From DALYDK01 sp964477125 (GTDB taxonomy: Bacteria; Patescibacteriota; Saccharimonadia; Saccharimonadales; CAIOMD01), in the NCBI GenBank assembly GCA_964477125.1, contig CAYZCZ010000036.1:1-5643 (forward strand): a DNA stretch of 5,643 bases, read 5' to 3'. This document shows positions 5,059 through 5,643 of the stretch, one piece after another. Position numbers and translations under genes: made by a program. How positions within the stretch are numbered: position 1 is the stretch's first letter; each line of letters opens with the position of its first letter. The notes beneath the pieces were generated by a model that saw nothing but the letters and a program-made list of their open reading frames with translations, did not search any database and was not told the origin of the DNA.

Positions 5059-5295
5059 ATGCGCGACCACAAGAAAGGCTTGTATAGCATGAATAGCTTG
5101 CAAACGTTTTACGCGCAAATAAAAACCGAGCGTGAAGCTCAAGAAATAACCATATCAAACGTAATAATTAGAGTAGGGACTGTGTTGCCCAAATCAGACG
5201 CGCTTCGCCTACCTATGCTTGAATCTTACAGATCAAGGCACATCGACAGACAAGGACACAAACGTCGGCCTATGGTTGCGTTAGAGCTTGGTTAA
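5059..5295 (+). CDS. Hypothetical 78-aa basic protein (start uncertain)
   Basis: I do not recognise this family. From 5059 it is 78 aa. From the second ATG at 5089 it is 68 aa, beginning MNSLQTFYAQIKTEREAQEI. A charged helix-like N-terminal part is followed by a strand-like segment (ITISNVIIRVGTVLP) and a basic C-terminal stretch rich in Arg and His (SRHIDRQGHKRRP). There is no membrane segment or signal peptide. The 5089 start has a weak Shine-Dalgarno sequence (GAAAGG, 10 nt upstream); the 5059 start has none. The gene is bounded by a TATAAT promoter and a strong terminator, so it is its own unit. It uses more GCG, CGC and CGG codons than the neighbours, so a non-coding origin or recent acquisition is possible. 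The basic C terminus would suit nucleic-acid or ribosome binding, but that is only inference. Confidence 0.55.
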   Translation: MRDHKKGLYSMNSLQTFYAQIKTEREAQEITISNVIIRVGTVLPKSDALRLPMLESYRSRHIDRQGHKRRPMVALELG

Positions 5296-5318
5296 ACACC
5301 AAAGTTTTACTACATTTT

Positions 5319-5347
5319 GACCACTCATTTATTGGGTGGTCTTTTTT
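5319..5347 (+). terminator. Strong intrinsic terminator before rpoB
   Basis: GACCACTC (5319-5326) pairs with GGGTGGTC (5334-5341) in an 8-bp stem with one GT pair and a 7-nt loop, followed directly by six T (5342-5347). It closes the 78-aa gene's transcript and separates it from rpoB, whose -35 box begins only two bases later. Confidence 0.9.
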
Positions 5348-5348
5348 A

Positions 5349-5377
5349 TTGACAATTGATTTGTTTTCAGGCAAAAT
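5349..5377 (+). promoter_or_regulatory. rpoB promoter
   Basis: A perfect TTGACA -35 (5349-5354) is followed after 17 nt by CAAAAT (5372-5377), a four-of-six -10. Initiation is expected near 5384, leaving a 5' leader of about 130 nt. An isolated, strong -35 just after a terminator supports rpoB being transcribed independently of the 78-aa gene. Confidence 0.7.
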
Positions 5378-5383
5378 ATATCG

Positions 5384-5514
5384 TAAGAAGTAGTTTAGGC
5401 TTGGCCGTGCTCGCATACCCTAGGAATATGTGGTACCAAAAACAACCAGCCAGTGAACTTCGCGCGAAAAATCAAGGATCCATCAACTATAACTAATTTA
5501 GGAGTGTGCTTTTT
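5384..5514 (+). promoter_or_regulatory. rpoB 5' leader with a possible 22-codon upstream ORF
   Basis: This untranslated leader of about 130 nt is long for a region where other transcripts seem leaderless. It contains local palindromes: TGGTACCA (5431-5438), TTCGCGCGAA (5459-5468) and the CATA/TATG hairpin around CCCTAGGAA (about 5414-5430). An upstream ORF runs from ATG 5428 to TAA 5496 (22 codons, starting MWYQKQPASE) and ends just before the rpoB Shine-Dalgarno site. AGGA lies only 2 nt before this ATG, too close for efficient initiation. I recognise no known riboswitch or ribosomal-protein leader. Confidence 0.4.
5500..5504 (+). promoter_or_regulatory. Shine-Dalgarno site of rpoB
   Basis: AGGAG lies 10 nt before the rpoB ATG at 5515. 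It decides the start and shows classical initiation for this gene, unlike hisS, tig and clpP. Confidence 0.85.
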
Positions 5515-5643
5515 ATGGCAAAAACAGCGGCAAGTGCTACTGACGCTAATAGGCGTGTATTTTATACAAAAAGCAATGATATCCCTTTACCAAACTTAAT
5601 AGACCACCAAAACAAGAGTTTTCAGTGGTTTGTTGAAGAAGGT
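5515..5643 (+). CDS. rpoB: RNA polymerase beta subunit, N-terminal 43 residues (truncated by the window)
   Basis: This is the start of the beta subunit of the core RNA polymerase. Only 43 residues are visible. They show the characteristic beginning of bacterial RpoB: a variable basic tail, then IPLPNLIDHQNKSFQWFVEEG (23-43), matching the family pattern of Pro-x-Leu-(I/L) followed by Q-x-x-SF-x-W-F. The start is fixed by AGGAG and by this alignment. The ribosomal protein genes that normally precede rpoB (rplK, rplA, rplJ, rplL) are not directly upstream. It has its own promoter and leader. Confidence 0.92.
   Translation, partial: MAKTAASATDANRRVFYTKSNDIPLPNLIDHQNKSFQWFVEEG

Noticed and set aside
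5384..5440. tRNA-like segment ending TGGTACCA in the rpoB leader
   Set aside because: There is no TTCRA T-loop or matching acceptor stem. TGGTACCA is simply a short palindrome.
1..5643. Reassigned TGA codon (as in Gracilibacteria/Absconditabacteria)
   Set aside because: No in-frame TGA occurs in any of the conserved genes, whereas code 25 genomes use TGA often for glycine. Standard bacterial code fits everything seen.

Overview
The window looks like chromosomal housekeeping DNA from an AT-rich, compact-genome bacterium. My best guess is Candidatus Saccharibacteria (TM7) or a close CPR/Patescibacteria relative. This rests on the divergent HisRS and trigger factor sequences, the small membrane and hypothetical proteins, very short spacers, and rpoB lying outside the usual rplKAJL neighbourhood. 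It is an inference without a database search. The six complete genes contain no in-frame TGA and all stop with TAA or TAG, so nothing suggests a recoded TGA.

Layout. 1-49 is the 3' end of a tRNA-Leu, followed by a tight hairpin terminator that reuses the tRNA CCA end. A second hairpin (99-126) probably terminates both the tRNA and a convergent minus-strand gene for a multi-pass membrane protein (148-1032). That gene is divergent from hisS (1132-2454), with back-to-back promoters in 1033-1131. Next come tig (trigger factor, 2526-3806), an unrecognised 119-aa protein 14 nt behind it (3821-4180), and clpP (4225-4806). A near-perfect CIRCE operator overlaps the clpP promoter and the end of the preceding gene. 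Then 4807-5058 has no protein gene but holds a promoter-like motif, several perfect hairpins and a terminator: a candidate small RNA of about 150 nt. It is followed by an unrecognised 78-aa ORF (5059-5295) with its own promoter and a strong terminator. A consensus promoter, a leader of about 130 nt and a clear Shine-Dalgarno sequence then lead into the start of rpoB (5515 to the window end).

How it works together. The core is protein synthesis and quality control: charging tRNA-His, folding nascent chains (trigger factor), degrading damaged protein (ClpP, with a heat-shock operator), and transcription (RpoB). The most striking regulatory pattern is that hisS, tig and clpP each have a sigma70-type promoter whose -10 box ends only 6-8 nt before the ATG and no Shine-Dalgarno sequence. 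This predicts leaderless mRNAs. In contrast, rpoB and the minus-strand membrane protein have proper Shine-Dalgarno sequences, and rpoB has a long leader. Two initiation modes therefore appear to coexist. No mobile element, CRISPR array or defence system is visible.
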